Below are positions 17,640-27,208 of a stretch of 64,000 bases of DNA, one piece after another; position 1 is the stretch's first letter; each line of letters opens with the position of its first letter. The stretch is taken from positions 29,620 through 93,619 of the forward strand of contig JANXTY010000070.1 in NCBI GenBank assembly GCA_025352145.1, in the 5' to 3' direction. Under the pieces are notes generated by a model, which worked only from the letters and a program-made list of their open reading frames with translations, made no database searches and had not been told where the DNA came from. Both the position numbers and the translations under genes were made by a program. This stretch comes from Oxalobacteraceae bacterium (GTDB lineage Bacteria > Pseudomonadota > Gammaproteobacteria > Burkholderiales > Burkholderiaceae_D).

Positions 17640-18509
17640 TTATTTGAACACTACGGTTTTATGCCCATTCAACAAAATACGATGTTCAACAAACCATTTA
17701 ACTGCACGCGCCAGTACGACGCTTTCTACATCCCGGCCAATAGCGGTGAGTGTATCGGCCGTCATACCATGCTCTACTCGTTCTACGTCTTGCTCAATAA
17801 TGGGGCCTTCATCCAGATCGCCCGTCACAAAATGCGCCGTCGCACCAATCAATTTCACGCCACGTTCATGCGCCTGAAAATAGGGTTTGGCGCCTTTAAA
17901 ACTGGGAAGGAAAGAGTGGTGGATATTGATCGCCCTACCTCTCACAGCTTGGCACAATGAAGGCGATAAAATCTGCATATAACGCGCCAGCACGACCAGG
18001 TCAATATTCTGTGTCTTTACAATATCCAACACACGGGCCTCTTGCTCCAGCTTGGCACTATCGGATGCGCCCGCAGCCAATGGCAGATGATGAAATGGAA
18101 TGTTATAGCTGGCCGCCAACTGGTAAAAATCCATGTGATTGGAGACGATGGCGGGGATCTCCACGGGCAACAACCCGCTCTTGTAGCGAAACAGCAAATC
18201 ATTAAGACAGTGGCCGATTTTAGACACCATCAACATCACGCGCGGCTTGTGACGTGCATCGTGCAGCTGACCATTCATTTGCATGCTTGTCGCCAGCACG
18301 GCGAAATCTGCACGCAGCGCTGCATCAGAAACTGCTGTATTTTCCAGCGAAAAATGGACGCGCATGAAAAACAATTGCGACTGCGCATCGCCAAATTGCG
18401 CAGAGTCGATAATATTGCAACCTCGCTCGGCCAAAAATCCAGAAACGCGATGAACAATTCCACGCTGGTCTGGGCATGACAAAGTAAGTATGTATTCTGG
18501 ATGCATCAT
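17640..18509 (-). CDS. purU: Formyltetrahydrofolate deformylase
   Basis: PurU hydrolyses 10-formyl-tetrahydrofolate to formate and tetrahydrofolate and balances one-carbon pools for purine synthesis. The 289-residue protein has an N-terminal ACT domain (ILTLSCPDQRGIVHRVSGFLAERGCNIID) and a formyltransferase-like catalytic domain with INIHHSFLPSFKGAKPYFQAHERGVKLIGATAHFV, which holds the catalytic His and the HxxxxP loop, and GPIIEQDVERV. Two adjacent ATGs give the start. It lies alone between two unrelated minus-strand genes. Confidence 0.96.
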   Translation of the reverse strand: MMHPEYILTLSCPDQRGIVHRVSGFLAERGCNIIDSAQFGDAQSQLFFMRVHFSLENTAVSDAALRADFAVLATSMQMNGQLHDARHKPRVMLMVSKIGHCLNDLLFRYKSGLLPVEIPAIVSNHMDFYQLAASYNIPFHHLPLAAGASDSAKLEQEARVLDIVKTQNIDLVVLARYMQILSPSLCQAVRGRAINIHHSFLPSFKGAKPYFQAHERGVKLIGATAHFVTGDLDEGPIIEQDVERVEHGMTADTLTAIGRDVESVVLARAVKWFVEHRILLNGHKTVVFK

Positions 18510-18805
18510 GATAAGTAGTATTGCTAAAAAACTTTAATCGAGCTCCCCGAAAAAATGGGGCAAGGTGTAAGGCCGCCCGTGACATGAATACGCATTGAAA
18601 TTATCTGCGCCACAGGCGAAAGGTGCTTATTGTCGCACGCCTCTTGAACATCAAACAAAAAATCAACGAATGCAGGAACAACGCCTCTTACGCCGTTTAA
18701 ATAAACACCAGTGCAACTTTCAAACACGCCAGACAAACCGGCAGTGGCACAGAAAAACGGCCCTCCCATCCAAGATTTTCAAATCGCCAATTGACATACC
18801 GTAGT

Positions 18806-19807
18806 CTAAAGAAAACTTTGCTGCGCCCTATCGCCCCATCCGTCAGGAACAATGAATCCCCTCCGACATTCCAGCATCGATTCGCCTCGGCGCAGCAATA
18901 TCGCCAGCAGAACAGGCATCGTGTTCTCAGAAAAATAGGTACGCAACGCCGCCTGCAATTGATCCTTGCGCAATGACCTCTGCGGCACCACCTTGGCGGG
19001 GGCTAACCAGTCAAGTCTGGGCAAAATAATGTAATGCTCTGATGCGGCGTCGCCTAATTCCTTATCCAGCTCGGAGTACGCACACCAGAATCCACGGCAG
19101 TGTAATGCCGAAATACCCGATATCGATGTGGATAGCGGCATGTCATTAGGAGAATAAAAAAGCCAGCCTTTCACTAACGCCTGCGCCGATACCAGCGGTT
19201 GCGGCAAATGAGCTTGTGCAGCAGGATGTTGGCCCAGCGCTAATTGCTGACCAATTATTTTACGTATTTTTTGACCCAAACTGTCAGCCAGGTTGGGGCC
19301 GACAAAATTATCTTCTTCTATGCCGGCTGTTTGGCCCTCGCCGCGCTGCGCCAACAAATAAAATTTAGTTGCGAACTCCCAATGCACCAGCCCCTGCTCA
19401 TGACGCAGCAAAAAATCGAATTCGCCTATCGTATTATTTTTAGCCTCGCGTACTTGTACTCCATGCGCAACCAAAGTACCTCTATGTTCAAAATAAAAAG
19501 CGATCAATTTTTCGGCATATCGTCCGAGCCGGGTGCAAGATTGGGTATTCAGATGGGCATGCAATGCGCCGGGAGCCTGATCAAGATCAGCCAACCAATT
19601 CCTGATGTTTTGATCTACCGGCTCCTCATCCCTCTCCCCCTTTAGCGACGCAATTTTTCCTTGCCATTGCAATGCAAGAGGATCAAGCAAATCGGGGGAG
19701 TCCAGCAACCATGCCAAAGCACGTACATGGGAATCGTTGAGGTGATTCCAGCGCTGATGAAATAATCGTTGGCAAGGCTCAAACATGCCCCCGACATCAT
19801 CCGGCAT
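18806..19807 (-). CDS. DUF1853 family protein, predicted PD-(D/E)XK fold
   Basis: A 333-residue protein with RLGRYAEKLIAFYFEHRG near residue 90 and IGEFDFLLRHEQGLVHWEFATKFYLL about 35 residues later. This E...D...ExK arrangement is what led others to place DUF1853 in the PD-(D/E)XK nuclease superfamily. Catalytic residues look intact. It is the last gene of the tsaB operon and its start overlaps the end of the uracil-DNA glycosylase gene by 11 bases, so the two are translated together. The link to a DNA repair enzyme fits a nuclease role but that is inference. Confidence 0.85.
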   Translation of the reverse strand: MPDDVGGMFEPCQRLFHQRWNHLNDSHVRALAWLLDSPDLLDPLALQWQGKIASLKGERDEEPVDQNIRNWLADLDQAPGALHAHLNTQSCTRLGRYAEKLIAFYFEHRGTLVAHGVQVREAKNNTIGEFDFLLRHEQGLVHWEFATKFYLLAQRGEGQTAGIEEDNFVGPNLADSLGQKIRKIIGQQLALGQHPAAQAHLPQPLVSAQALVKGWLFYSPNDMPLSTSISGISALHCRGFWCAYSELDKELGDAASEHYIILPRLDWLAPAKVVPQRSLRKDQLQAALRTYFSENTMPVLLAILLRRGESMLECRRGFIVPDGWGDRAQQSFL

Positions 19808-20540
19808 AAACTTGCTGCGCCAGACACAAATCAGCCCATACCTTGGCCTTTTCTGCAGGGCGCCTTAACAAATAGGCGGGGTGATAAGTCACCACCAGGG
19901 GAATGGTTTTCTCGTCAGGTCCACCATAACGGTGTACCGATCCGCGCAATGCCGACACAGACACATCGGGACCGCTGCCCAACAGCGACAAGGCCGCCGT
20001 TTTACCCAATGCAACGATGATAGAGGGCTGGATCAATGCAATTTGACGCTCTAGATAAGGTCGGCAAGCGGCGGCTTCTTCTTCCGTGGGTGCACGGTCA
20101 CCTCCGTTCACAGCGACTGGCCGGCATTTGACGATATTGGCGATGTAGGTATTCTCCCCACGCTTTAAGCCCATTGCGGTCAACATATTGTCGAGCAACT
20201 TGCCCGATGGCCCGACAAAAGGTACCCCCTGTCGATCTTCGTGATACCCAGGCCCCTCCCCCACAAAAAGCCACTTTGCCTTTTCATCCCCCACACCAAA
20301 CACCGCATTCGTCCTTGTGTTACAAAGACCACAAGCTTGGCAAGTAAGTACAACATTGTTAAGTTGGAGCCAACTCATCTTACTCACTATATTCATCGGT
20401 AAAGCAGCGACGGAATCATCAACCTGAACTGTCACGTCCGAAAATCGAGCTTCGGCAGGCGGTGAAGAACGACGCCTCCAGCGAGGGCCGATACCGATTT
20501 CATTTAGAAAAATATCTCTGCGATCTGCGATCCGACTCAT
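19797..20540 (-). CDS. Uracil-DNA glycosylase, family 4 or 5 type with iron-sulphur cluster
   Basis: The enzyme removes uracil from DNA in base-excision repair. The 247-residue protein has a poorly conserved N-terminus of about 60 residues, then CQACGLCNTRTNAVFGVGD (cluster cysteines and lead-in), the active-site motif GEGPGYHEDRQGVPFVG, NIVKCRPVAVNGGDR, and the DNA-binding VTYHPAYLLRRP. Family 4 enzymes carry four cysteines binding a 4Fe-4S cluster; Cys pairs are visible in CQAC and around CRP/CRPY. It sits third in a tightly overlapping operon after tsaB and rimI. Confidence 0.92.
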   Translation of the reverse strand: MSRIADRRDIFLNEIGIGPRWRRRSSPPAEARFSDVTVQVDDSVAALPMNIVSKMSWLQLNNVVLTCQACGLCNTRTNAVFGVGDEKAKWLFVGEGPGYHEDRQGVPFVGPSGKLLDNMLTAMGLKRGENTYIANIVKCRPVAVNGGDRAPTEEEAAACRPYLERQIALIQPSIIVALGKTAALSLLGSGPDVSVSALRGSVHRYGGPDEKTIPLVVTYHPAYLLRRPAEKAKVWADLCLAQQVYAG

Positions 20541-21001
20541 AAAGAAAATCTCATCACAATAGCGTCTTCTCGCACTTTGTTTGCTGCCGGATAGTAGCCT
20601 TTGCGCAGACCCACTTGAACATAACCATAGTGACGATAAATTGCCAGCGCCCGGATATTCGACGGCCTTACTTCCAACAAGATCGACGTCGCACCCATCT
20701 CTTGCGCCAACGTAGCAATTTTATCGAGCAACATTCGCCCGAAGCCCTGACCATGTAAGTTACGCCGCACCGAAACATTGAGCAGATGGGCCTCATCGAT
20801 GGCCATCATTACTAAAAAATATCCCATCAATGCGCCCTCCTCATCACGCGCGATCCATGCCTCATACTCGCTGTTGATGGAGTCGATAAAATTTCCCCGC
20901 GTCCAGGGATGTGGATAGACATCAATCTCGATTGCCAACACGCTGGCAATGTCGGCCGGTCGCATGCGATCCATAAAAATCTGTGACCCAATCGCGCTCA
21001 T
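20537..21001 (-). CDS. rimI: Ribosomal protein S18 alanine N-acetyltransferase
   Basis: RimI acetylates the N-terminal alanine of ribosomal protein S18. The 154-residue GNAT protein shows the acetyl-CoA site VRRNLHGQGFGRMLLDKI and the family-typical ILLEVRPSNIRALAIYRHYGYVQVGLRKGYY. Starts and stops overlap by four bases on both sides (ATGA), linking it to tsaB upstream and to the glycosylase gene downstream; tsaB-rimI linkage is common. Confidence 0.95.
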   Translation of the reverse strand: MSAIGSQIFMDRMRPADIASVLAIEIDVYPHPWTRGNFIDSINSEYEAWIARDEEGALMGYFLVMMAIDEAHLLNVSVRRNLHGQGFGRMLLDKIATLAQEMGATSILLEVRPSNIRALAIYRHYGYVQVGLRKGYYPAANKVREDAIVMRFSL

Positions 21002-21705
21002 GCCGTCACCCCCGTTACTTTCGCCATGCGTTCTGCCGTCGTCAGTGCAATTTTATTTCGCAAATAAAGCGGCTGCGCATCGCGTGCGATGACGGCCTGG
21101 CCGCGTGCAAAAAATTGATTTGCCAACAGTGCGATCTGCACCGCATGCGGCACCACGTTGGGGAAAACCCGCTTCCCCAAAAGCGTCGGATCAAAAGCAG
21201 CCGCATAAGCACTCAATCCATTGCCGCAAGCGACCACTTCACCTTGAGGAATCACAGCGCCAGCGGCGGACAAAGTCGGTTCGATAATGACCTGCCAACC
21301 ATCGCCGGAAATGGGATACCGATATTGCGCCCAATAGACTTCATTCATCCGCGCATCCAATATCACCAAGACATCGGTTGCCTGCGTTGCCAGACGACAC
21401 GCCTCGGCCACGGCCATCAAAGTCACTACCGATACTACCGGGAGATCCGCGCCAAAAGCCAAGCCTTGCGCAATACCGCAAGCCGTACGCACCCCAGTGA
21501 AAGAGCCGGGACCTGCGCCAAAAGCAATCGCATCACATGCACTCAATCGAATCTCTGCCTGCGCGAGGAGGCTTTGCACCATCGGCAAAATTGTCTGGGA
21601 ATGGGTTTGTACCCCGCCCGATTCACGAGAGAAAACCTGTTCGCCGCAGAGCAATGCGGCCGACGCAAGTTCGGAAGAGGTTTCAATGGCGAGGATAACG
21701 GGCAT
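20998..21705 (-). CDS. tsaB: tRNA threonylcarbamoyladenosine biosynthesis protein TsaB
   Basis: TsaB is the inactive paralogue and partner of TsaD in the complex that makes the t6A modification at position 37 of ANN-decoding tRNAs. The 235-residue product begins MPVILAIETSSELASAALL, has FGAGPGSFTGVRTACGIAQGLAFG near residue 70, and a C-terminal ATPase-fold half. The ATG at 21705 is chosen because family members begin just so; the open frame reaches 32 codons further without homology. First gene of the tsaB-rimI-glycosylase-DUF1853 operon. Confidence 0.95.
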   Translation of the reverse strand: MPVILAIETSSELASAALLCGEQVFSRESGGVQTHSQTILPMVQSLLAQAEIRLSACDAIAFGAGPGSFTGVRTACGIAQGLAFGADLPVVSVVTLMAVAEACRLATQATDVLVILDARMNEVYWAQYRYPISGDGWQVIIEPTLSAAGAVIPQGEVVACGNGLSAYAAAFDPTLLGKRVFPNVVPHAVQIALLANQFFARGQAVIARDAQPLYLRNKIALTTAERMAKVTGVTA

Positions 21706-21814
21706 AGCGTATTTTACCGCGCCAACGCAGTCCGGCGCACCACACAATTTGGGGAATATCGACATAAAAATATCCGAACAATGCACCACTTGCACGCTCA
21801 TATCATCGTAGGAT

Positions 21815-22029
21815 GTCGTTCAGAAATAAGTGTAGCGTTTGGGCAGCTCTGGCGGGAAGTGCGGCAAGAATTTTGAACCCATCCCATTGATCTGCGTAAC
21901 GATACTGTCCTGCAAGACGATATTTCTGCTAGGGGAGAACAAGAATCATAGCGGGCGGCGGCAGCGGCGAACAATGCTCCGGCGTGTCCACCAGAGCTGA
22001 TCCAAATGCGACAGTTATTTCTGAACGAC
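21815..22029. mobile_element. Foldback element E1, 215 bp, with perfect 15-bp terminal inverted repeats
   Basis: GTCGTTCAGAAATAA at 21815-21829 and TTATTTCTGAACGAC at 22015-22029 are exact reverse complements. Pairing continues inward with gaps: GGGCAGCTCTGGCGG on the left against CCACCAGAGCTGATCC on the right. A core around AATCATAGC...GCGAACAATGCTCC is shared with element E2 at 36210. TCGTAG flanks the element on both sides (21806-21811 and 22031-22036), close to but not touching the repeats. No transposase is encoded, so it would need one in trans, as Correia-like or MITE elements do. It fills the gap between tsaB and the thioredoxin-like gene. Confidence 0.75.
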
Positions 22030-22121
22030 TTCGTAGCACGCTAAAATACGAGAGTGCCCACATTCAGCAATGCCCACACAGTCATGTCGTCCCCTCTATT
22101 TTTCGGCCTCACCTTAAATTC

Positions 22122-22547
22122 ATGACCAGCTTTACGCTCGACCATCACAATCGTGCCGCCCTGTCGGATTTGATGACAGACGAGGTATGGGTGGTTGCTT
22201 GCCTGTGCGCAGCCTGGTGTGGTTCCTGCCGCGATTATCGTGCAATTTTTGATGCATTGGCGGAACAGCATTCGGACAAAAAATTTATCTGGATCGATAT
22301 CGAGGATCAAGCAGAAGTCGTAGGTGATTTCGATGTCGACGATTTCCCCACATTGCTGCTGCAACGCGGCGACACGGTGGCTTTCTTCGGTACGGTCTTA
22401 CCTAGTCTGAGCGTTGCTGAACGGCTATTAACGGCACGGGCAACAACGCGTGATGAAGATTTGAGTGGGGCAATCCCCACCAATGCCGAATACAAAGCGT
22501 GGCAAGTAAACAATAATTTGCGTCGGGTGATAAAAGAAATTCTCTAG
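22122..22547 (+). CDS. Thioredoxin-like protein with CGSC active site
   Basis: A 141-residue thioredoxin-fold protein. The redox motif is CAAWCGSCRDYRAIF near residues 28-42, with Ser in place of the usual Pro in WCGPC. FPTLLLQRGDTVAFFG supplies the cis-proline segment. There is no signal peptide, so it is cytoplasmic. The ATG at 22122 gives MTSFTLDHHN; the open frame reaches back into the foldback element, which is not coding. Its stop TAG is part of repeat copy C. A thiol-disulphide role is likely, partner unknown. Confidence 0.85.
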   Translation: MTSFTLDHHNRAALSDLMTDEVWVVACLCAAWCGSCRDYRAIFDALAEQHSDKKFIWIDIEDQAEVVGDFDVDDFPTLLLQRGDTVAFFGTVLPSLSVAERLLTARATTRDEDLSGAIPTNAEYKAWQVNNNLRRVIKEIL

Positions 22548-22592
22548 CCTGATCTTCCCATTATTTCGGGACCTGATGGCGCAATATTTTGG
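22544..22592 (+). repeat. Dispersed repeat, copy C (overlaps the thioredoxin-like stop codon)
   Basis: CTAGCCTGATCTT... is a diverged version of copies A and B; further on TGGCGCAATATTTTGG lines up with CGCGCAGAATTTTGG of copy A. The TAG inside its first word is the stop codon of the upstream gene. Confidence 0.55.
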
Positions 22593-22635
22593 TTCGTAAA
22601 AAACCTTTGCACAACCGTAACTGGTGATACATCAA

Positions 22636-22670
22636 GTAAAAATAAGGCCCTAACCAACCGCTCAGGGCCT
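22636..22670 (-). terminator. Rho-independent terminator of the GGDEF-EAL gene
   Basis: AGGCCCT (22645-22651) and AGGGCCT (22664-22670) pair; on the minus strand the stem is followed by TATTTTT. It starts four bases after the stop codon of the minus-strand gene. Confidence 0.8.
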
Positions 22671-22673
22671 GGT

Positions 22674-25600
22674 TCACTTGTCAATCAGTTGTGGTCCCCA
22701 TTGTTCAAGAAATTTTTGCGCGGGCATCGGTCGGCTATACAAAAAACCTTGCGCAAAATTACAACCGTGTCGCACTAAGAAACGCGCTTGTTCTTCAGTC
22801 TCGACTCCTTCTGCGATTACGGATAAATTCAAACTTTTGCCGAGCTGAATAATGGCGATGGCAATCGCCTCATCATTGGGGTCGGTCGAAATATCTTGAA
22901 TAAAAGAACGGTCTATTTTGAGCGTTTGCACCGGCAACTGTTTCAGATAAGCCAGCGAAGAATAGCCCGTACCAAAATCATCAATTGCCAAGCCGACGCC
23001 GATCGAAAACAAGCCATTAATAAAAGCCACTGAATCTCCGGTATTCATGATGACCGACTCCGTTACCTCCAGTTGAAGACAGTGCGGCGCTAGCCCAGTT
23101 TCTTCCAGAATAGTAGAAACCAATTCCACCACATTGCCACGTTCAAATTGCTTTACCGATAGATTGACCGCAATTTTCGGCACATGCAGCCCTGCTTCTT
23201 GCCATCGTTTCATTTGAAGACACGACTCACGCAACACCCACGCACCGAGCTGATTAATGAATCCGCTATCTTCGGCAATCGGAATAAACTTGATCGGCGG
23301 TACCACACCCAATTCCGGGTGATGCCAGCGCGCCAGAGCCTCGACACCAATCAACTGCCCAGACTGGATATCCACTTGCGCTTGATAATCGAGAGAAATT
23401 TGGCCATATTCAATCGAATGACGTAACAGGCTTTCCAGCCGCAATTGTTTGACAGACTCGCCGACCATCTCGGGCGCATAAAAACGATAGGCATTGCGCC
23501 CATGCTCCTTAGACTGATACATAGCCACATCTGCATTGCGCATCAAAACATGCAGGTCATCGCCATCCATCGGGAATACACTAATGCCGACACTGCATGT
23601 AACAAATAGCTCATGATTAGCGAGCATAAATGGCTTCTCGAATACTGCCATCATCTTTTTTGCGACCATGCCCGCGCCATACGTTCCATCCACATCCTCA
23701 AGCAGCATGATGAATTCATCACCACCTAACCGCGCCAGTGTGTCACCAACACGTACCACTTCTGACAAGGCTGAAGAAACCTGCTTCAACAGCTCGTCGC
23801 CAACATGGTGGCCCAACGTATCATTAACATTTTTAAAGCGATCAAGATCAATGAATAACAGCGCCAACTGATTTTTTTCACGTTTGGCGCGATGAATGGC
23901 ATGCGTCAGGCGATCATTAAAAAGAAGTCTATTGGGCAAACCTGTGAGCGGGTCATGATGGGCCAAATGGTCGAGTTTTTCCTGCGCTTCTTTGAACAAG
24001 GTAATATCGCTGAAAACGCCGACATAATGCGTTCCATTTCCGTCTTCGTCACGCACTACGCTAATCGTTAACCACTCGAGAAACAACTCACCATTTTTCC
24101 GTCTGTTCCAAATTTCCCCGCGCCAAAATCCAGATTCACCTAAAGCGGCCCAAAGCGCTTCATAAAACATCGCGTCCTGCCGTCCCGATTTAAGAATAGC
24201 GGGGGTCTGTCCAACGGCCTCGTCTTCGGCAAAGCCTGTAATGGACGTAAATGCCGAATTGACCGCCACGATCTCCCCACGCAGATCGGTCACGATGACG
24301 CCATCAGTAATGTTCTCAAATACTTTAGCCGCCAACCGCAGCTTTTCTTCCGACCGCTTACGCGCCGAGATATCCGCAATGGCCCAAATACTACCGTCTT
24401 CGGGATGCGCCGAATCCATGGCGCATCCCTTTAATGTTCCCCAAAAAACTGAGCCATCTCTTCGCTTGTAAAGAAAATCATCGCTGTAACTCTCACCTTT
24501 ACTGATCGCAGCGTAGGCTTCTATGCTAACTTTGTCGAACACCTCTGACGTCGAATAGATATGCGCGCTACTTTTCCCCACAATCTCTCTCGACTCATAA
24601 TCGAACAGCGTTTCAAATTGACGATTCACCGAAATAATGACACGCCTTCGAACAAACATCACAGCAACCAGCACATTGTCGAGAATAACGGCCTGCTCTG
24701 TCAGCAATGCCTGTATTTGCATTTCATTGCGTTTACGCTCGGTGATATCCGCCAAAATTCCATCGACTTTTTTGATGGTGTCGTGTGGCTGGCCGCCTGG
24801 CTGACCACTCTCCAAAACCCAGCGTTCAGTGCCGAAGGCATCCAGAATGCGATATTCAATCTCATACGATTTATGTTCGCGCAATCTATCGGCAGCCTGC
24901 CGCTTGGCCTCAAAAATATCTTCGCGAAAAACTAAATTCTGCCAAACACGAGCCCCGCCTTGCATAAATTTTTCTGCAGGATATCCAGAAATTTCTTCAA
25001 TCGTATTGCTGACGAATTCAATTTGTCCCTCGCTGTTATAACGAAAAACAGCACCAGGCACTTGCATCACAATAGAACGAAAACGTTCTTCACGCTGTCC
25101 TGCATCATCGAATAAATGTCCGATTGCCACGCGCATTTGCTCCAGTTGACCACCGAGACGCCCCAGTTCGTCAAACCGCAAAAGATCGAGTCGCGCGTCA
25201 AAATCTCCCTTGGAAAGTCGATCGGAAAATCCCATCAATTTTCGGAGTGGCACAATTAAGCGCACATGCAAAAATAAAATAATCAACAACAAAGAAACTG
25301 CCAATTGCGCTACGAGAATCGTCGCGTATGCCCACTGCTTATCGTGTAGCTCTTGCCGACTACTCGCATCCGTCATTTCGATAAGAACGTGGCCAATACG
25401 ATGGCCTTGCAAAATTACGTCGCGCTCGATACTGTAGATTTTTCCTAACGGATGATCAGAAATTTTCGATACTATAAAGTCGGCGTAGGTTGCATCGGTT
25501 ACCCTGATTTGAAGCACAGCCGGATCCTGTTTAATCGACTCGACCAATGCACGCCCCGCATCAGGGTGCATGCTCCAGAGTGATTCCTGCATGCCCAAGG

Positions 25601-25778
25601 CGAGAATATTCGCGTATCGTTGCAAGGACGCATTGAGCGAGGTAAGTGCGCCATTCTGTTCTCGCACACCGATCAATAAATAGCTACCAATAAAGGCAGG
25701 AATGACCAGTCCACCAACGACGACCAGTAACAGGGTGCCGTAAATGGAACGCAATTGATGTTGGAATCGTATTAGCAT
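22674..25778 (-). CDS. Membrane sensor with three PAS domains, GGDEF and EAL domains
   Basis: A 1034-residue protein for cyclic-di-GMP turnover. Two membrane helices (about 13-36 and 150-171) frame a periplasmic loop, then a HAMP linker (about 172-225), three PAS/PAC units (about 230-350, 355-475, 480-600), a GGDEF domain and an EAL domain. Both catalytic motifs are intact: GGDEF at 685-689, with an inhibitory RxxD site five residues before it (RVGD, 676-679), and EAL at 813-815 with DDFGTGYSS later. So it may synthesise or degrade the messenger, or do one under control of the other. It stands alone with its own terminator. The signal sensed is unknown. Confidence 0.95.
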   Translation of the reverse strand: MLIRFQHQLRSIYGTLLLVVVGGLVIPAFIGSYLLIGVREQNGALTSLNASLQRYANILALGMQESLWSMHPDAGRALVESIKQDPAVLQIRVTDATYADFIVSKISDHPLGKIYSIERDVILQGHRIGHVLIEMTDASSRQELHDKQWAYATILVAQLAVSLLLIILFLHVRLIVPLRKLMGFSDRLSKGDFDARLDLLRFDELGRLGGQLEQMRVAIGHLFDDAGQREERFRSIVMQVPGAVFRYNSEGQIEFVSNTIEEISGYPAEKFMQGGARVWQNLVFREDIFEAKRQAADRLREHKSYEIEYRILDAFGTERWVLESGQPGGQPHDTIKKVDGILADITERKRNEMQIQALLTEQAVILDNVLVAVMFVRRRVIISVNRQFETLFDYESREIVGKSSAHIYSTSEVFDKVSIEAYAAISKGESYSDDFLYKRRDGSVFWGTLKGCAMDSAHPEDGSIWAIADISARKRSEEKLRLAAKVFENITDGVIVTDLRGEIVAVNSAFTSITGFAEDEAVGQTPAILKSGRQDAMFYEALWAALGESGFWRGEIWNRRKNGELFLEWLTISVVRDEDGNGTHYVGVFSDITLFKEAQEKLDHLAHHDPLTGLPNRLLFNDRLTHAIHRAKREKNQLALLFIDLDRFKNVNDTLGHHVGDELLKQVSSALSEVVRVGDTLARLGGDEFIMLLEDVDGTYGAGMVAKKMMAVFEKPFMLANHELFVTCSVGISVFPMDGDDLHVLMRNADVAMYQSKEHGRNAYRFYAPEMVGESVKQLRLESLLRHSIEYGQISLDYQAQVDIQSGQLIGVEALARWHHPELGVVPPIKFIPIAEDSGFINQLGAWVLRESCLQMKRWQEAGLHVPKIAVNLSVKQFERGNVVELVSTILEETGLAPHCLQLEVTESVIMNTGDSVAFINGLFSIGVGLAIDDFGTGYSSLAYLKQLPVQTLKIDRSFIQDISTDPNDEAIAIAIIQLGKSLNLSVIAEGVETEEQARFLVRHGCNFAQGFLYSRPMPAQKFLEQWGPQLIDK

Positions 25779-26011
25779 TCAAGATGCTTGAGAAATCAAT
25801 CAGATTAAATTACCTTTGCTCCATAATGGCACCAAGCATCTTGCCCAAATCCGTACTGAAGCAGTTTATTAGATTATGCCTTAAACGTTCCCTAATACCG
25901 TTTATACCTTGCTCATTCGCTTAAAATAGATTGACGTGGTCTCGCTTAGAGAGATCAACAAAACTACGGCGACTTTGCTATCATCCATCCACTTTCCCAC
26001 AGGAGTCCCCA

Positions 26012-26518
26012 ATGACCATATCCATGTACGCTACCTCCATTCCCGTTTTCAAGCAAATTCTCGGCAGCCTGTCCTCTATACTAGATAAAGCGGAATTGCA
26101 CATCGCCGAAAAAAAAATAGAACCCAGCGCGCTGCTACAAGCACGCCTGTATCCAGATATGTTTGCTTTCTCACGCCAGATTCAAATCGCCGCCGACTTC
26201 GCTAAAGGTGCATCTGCTCGGCTAGCAGGAGTTGAGGTACCCAAATATGAAGACAACGAACAAAGTTTTCCAGAATTAAAAGCACGCATTGCCAAAACAA
26301 TCGCCTTTCTTGATACCCTCACCACAGACCAGATCAATGGTAGCGAGGAGCGCGACATCATGACCAGCGCCGGGGCCAACGCCAAGCAATTTAAAGGTCA
26401 AGTTTATCTTCTGCACTATGCGCTGCCTCATTTTTATTTTCACGCTTCAACAGCTTACGCAATTTTGCGCCATAACGGTATCGAGATTGGCAAAAAGAAC
26501 TTTATTGGGTCTTTTTAA
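26012..26518 (+). CDS. DUF1993 family protein
   Basis: A 168-residue protein starting MTISMYATSIPVFKQILGSLSSILDKAE, with LLQARLYPDMFAFSRQIQIAADFAKGASARLAG and a C-terminal LLHYALPHFYFHASTAYAILRHNGIEIGKKNFIG. These are the usual blocks of DUF1993 proteins, four-helix proteins distantly related to DinB-type folds. AGGAG stands nine bases before the ATG at 26012. No function is established for the family. Confidence 0.9.
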   Translation: MTISMYATSIPVFKQILGSLSSILDKAELHIAEKKIEPSALLQARLYPDMFAFSRQIQIAADFAKGASARLAGVEVPKYEDNEQSFPELKARIAKTIAFLDTLTTDQINGSEERDIMTSAGANAKQFKGQVYLLHYALPHFYFHASTAYAILRHNGIEIGKKNFIGSF

Positions 26519-26602
26519 TACCAGAAATTTTATTATTCATTAATTTTTTGTACCGCTTGAGATCAAGATAATCTCCACTCCCCACCTCCCGCCGGAATCA
26601 TT

Positions 26603-27208
26603 ATGGACATCGATCCCCTAGAAACCATCGATTCGTTAGAAGAATCAAAAAACGCTGATCGCGCCTCGATGCGCCTCAATATGTTCGTCGCCATTACGGT
26701 CGCCATGCTCGCAACTTTTATGGGTATCTGCAAAGTGAAAGACGATAATATCGTCCAGGGCATGCAGCAAGCCCAAGCGAACAAACTTGATCATTGGGCC
26801 TTTTATCAAGCCCGCAATATCCGGGAGGAAATCGCAAAATCGACTAGTGTCCAATTGCGCCTGGCAGCCGCATCGCATACGGGCGCTGAAAAGCAAGCCT
26901 ATCAAGACGCTATTACAAGCTATGACCAAATAGCGGCGGAGCAGTCGCGCAAAAAAGAAGACCTCAAGGCTCAGGCAGACCAGGATCAAAAAGATTACGA
27001 TGCTGCCAATTTCAAGGATGATCAGTTTGATCTGTCGGATGCGCTGATTGCTATCGCGATTTCTCTGCTAGCCGTGACCGCACTAACGCGTCAAAAATGG
27101 TTGTACTGGACCGCCTTGATACCCACAGGATTGGGCGTCTATATGGGGCTGGCCGGACTACTAGGTTGGCACGTTCATCCCGAGACGTTGATCCGGTTAT
27201 TATCCTAG
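26603..27208 (+). CDS. DUF4337 family membrane protein
   Basis: A 201-residue protein with one membrane helix near residues 25-44, a long helical middle rich in Gln, Lys and Asp (AFYQARNIREEIAKSTSVQLRL...) and two C-terminal hydrophobic stretches (LSDALIAIAISLLAVTALT, ALIPTGLGVYMGLAGLLG). The layout and the YQARNIRE block match DUF4337 proteins. Its TAG stop codon falls within repeat copy B. Function unknown. Confidence 0.85.
   Translation: MDIDPLETIDSLEESKNADRASMRLNMFVAITVAMLATFMGICKVKDDNIVQGMQQAQANKLDHWAFYQARNIREEIAKSTSVQLRLAAASHTGAEKQAYQDAITSYDQIAAEQSRKKEDLKAQADQDQKDYDAANFKDDQFDLSDALIAIAISLLAVTALTRQKWLYWTALIPTGLGVYMGLAGLLGWHVHPETLIRLLS

Noticed and set aside
18524..18769. Minus-strand frame of 81 codons between purU and the DUF1853 gene
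   Set aside because: No ribosome-binding site, no recognisable motif; the 296-base gap otherwise shows only a small CCCC...GGGG hairpin near 18546.
20983..21876. Plus-strand frame of 297 codons opposite tsaB
   Set aside because: Antisense to conserved TsaB sequence; composition rich in Arg, His and Cys typical of shadow frames.
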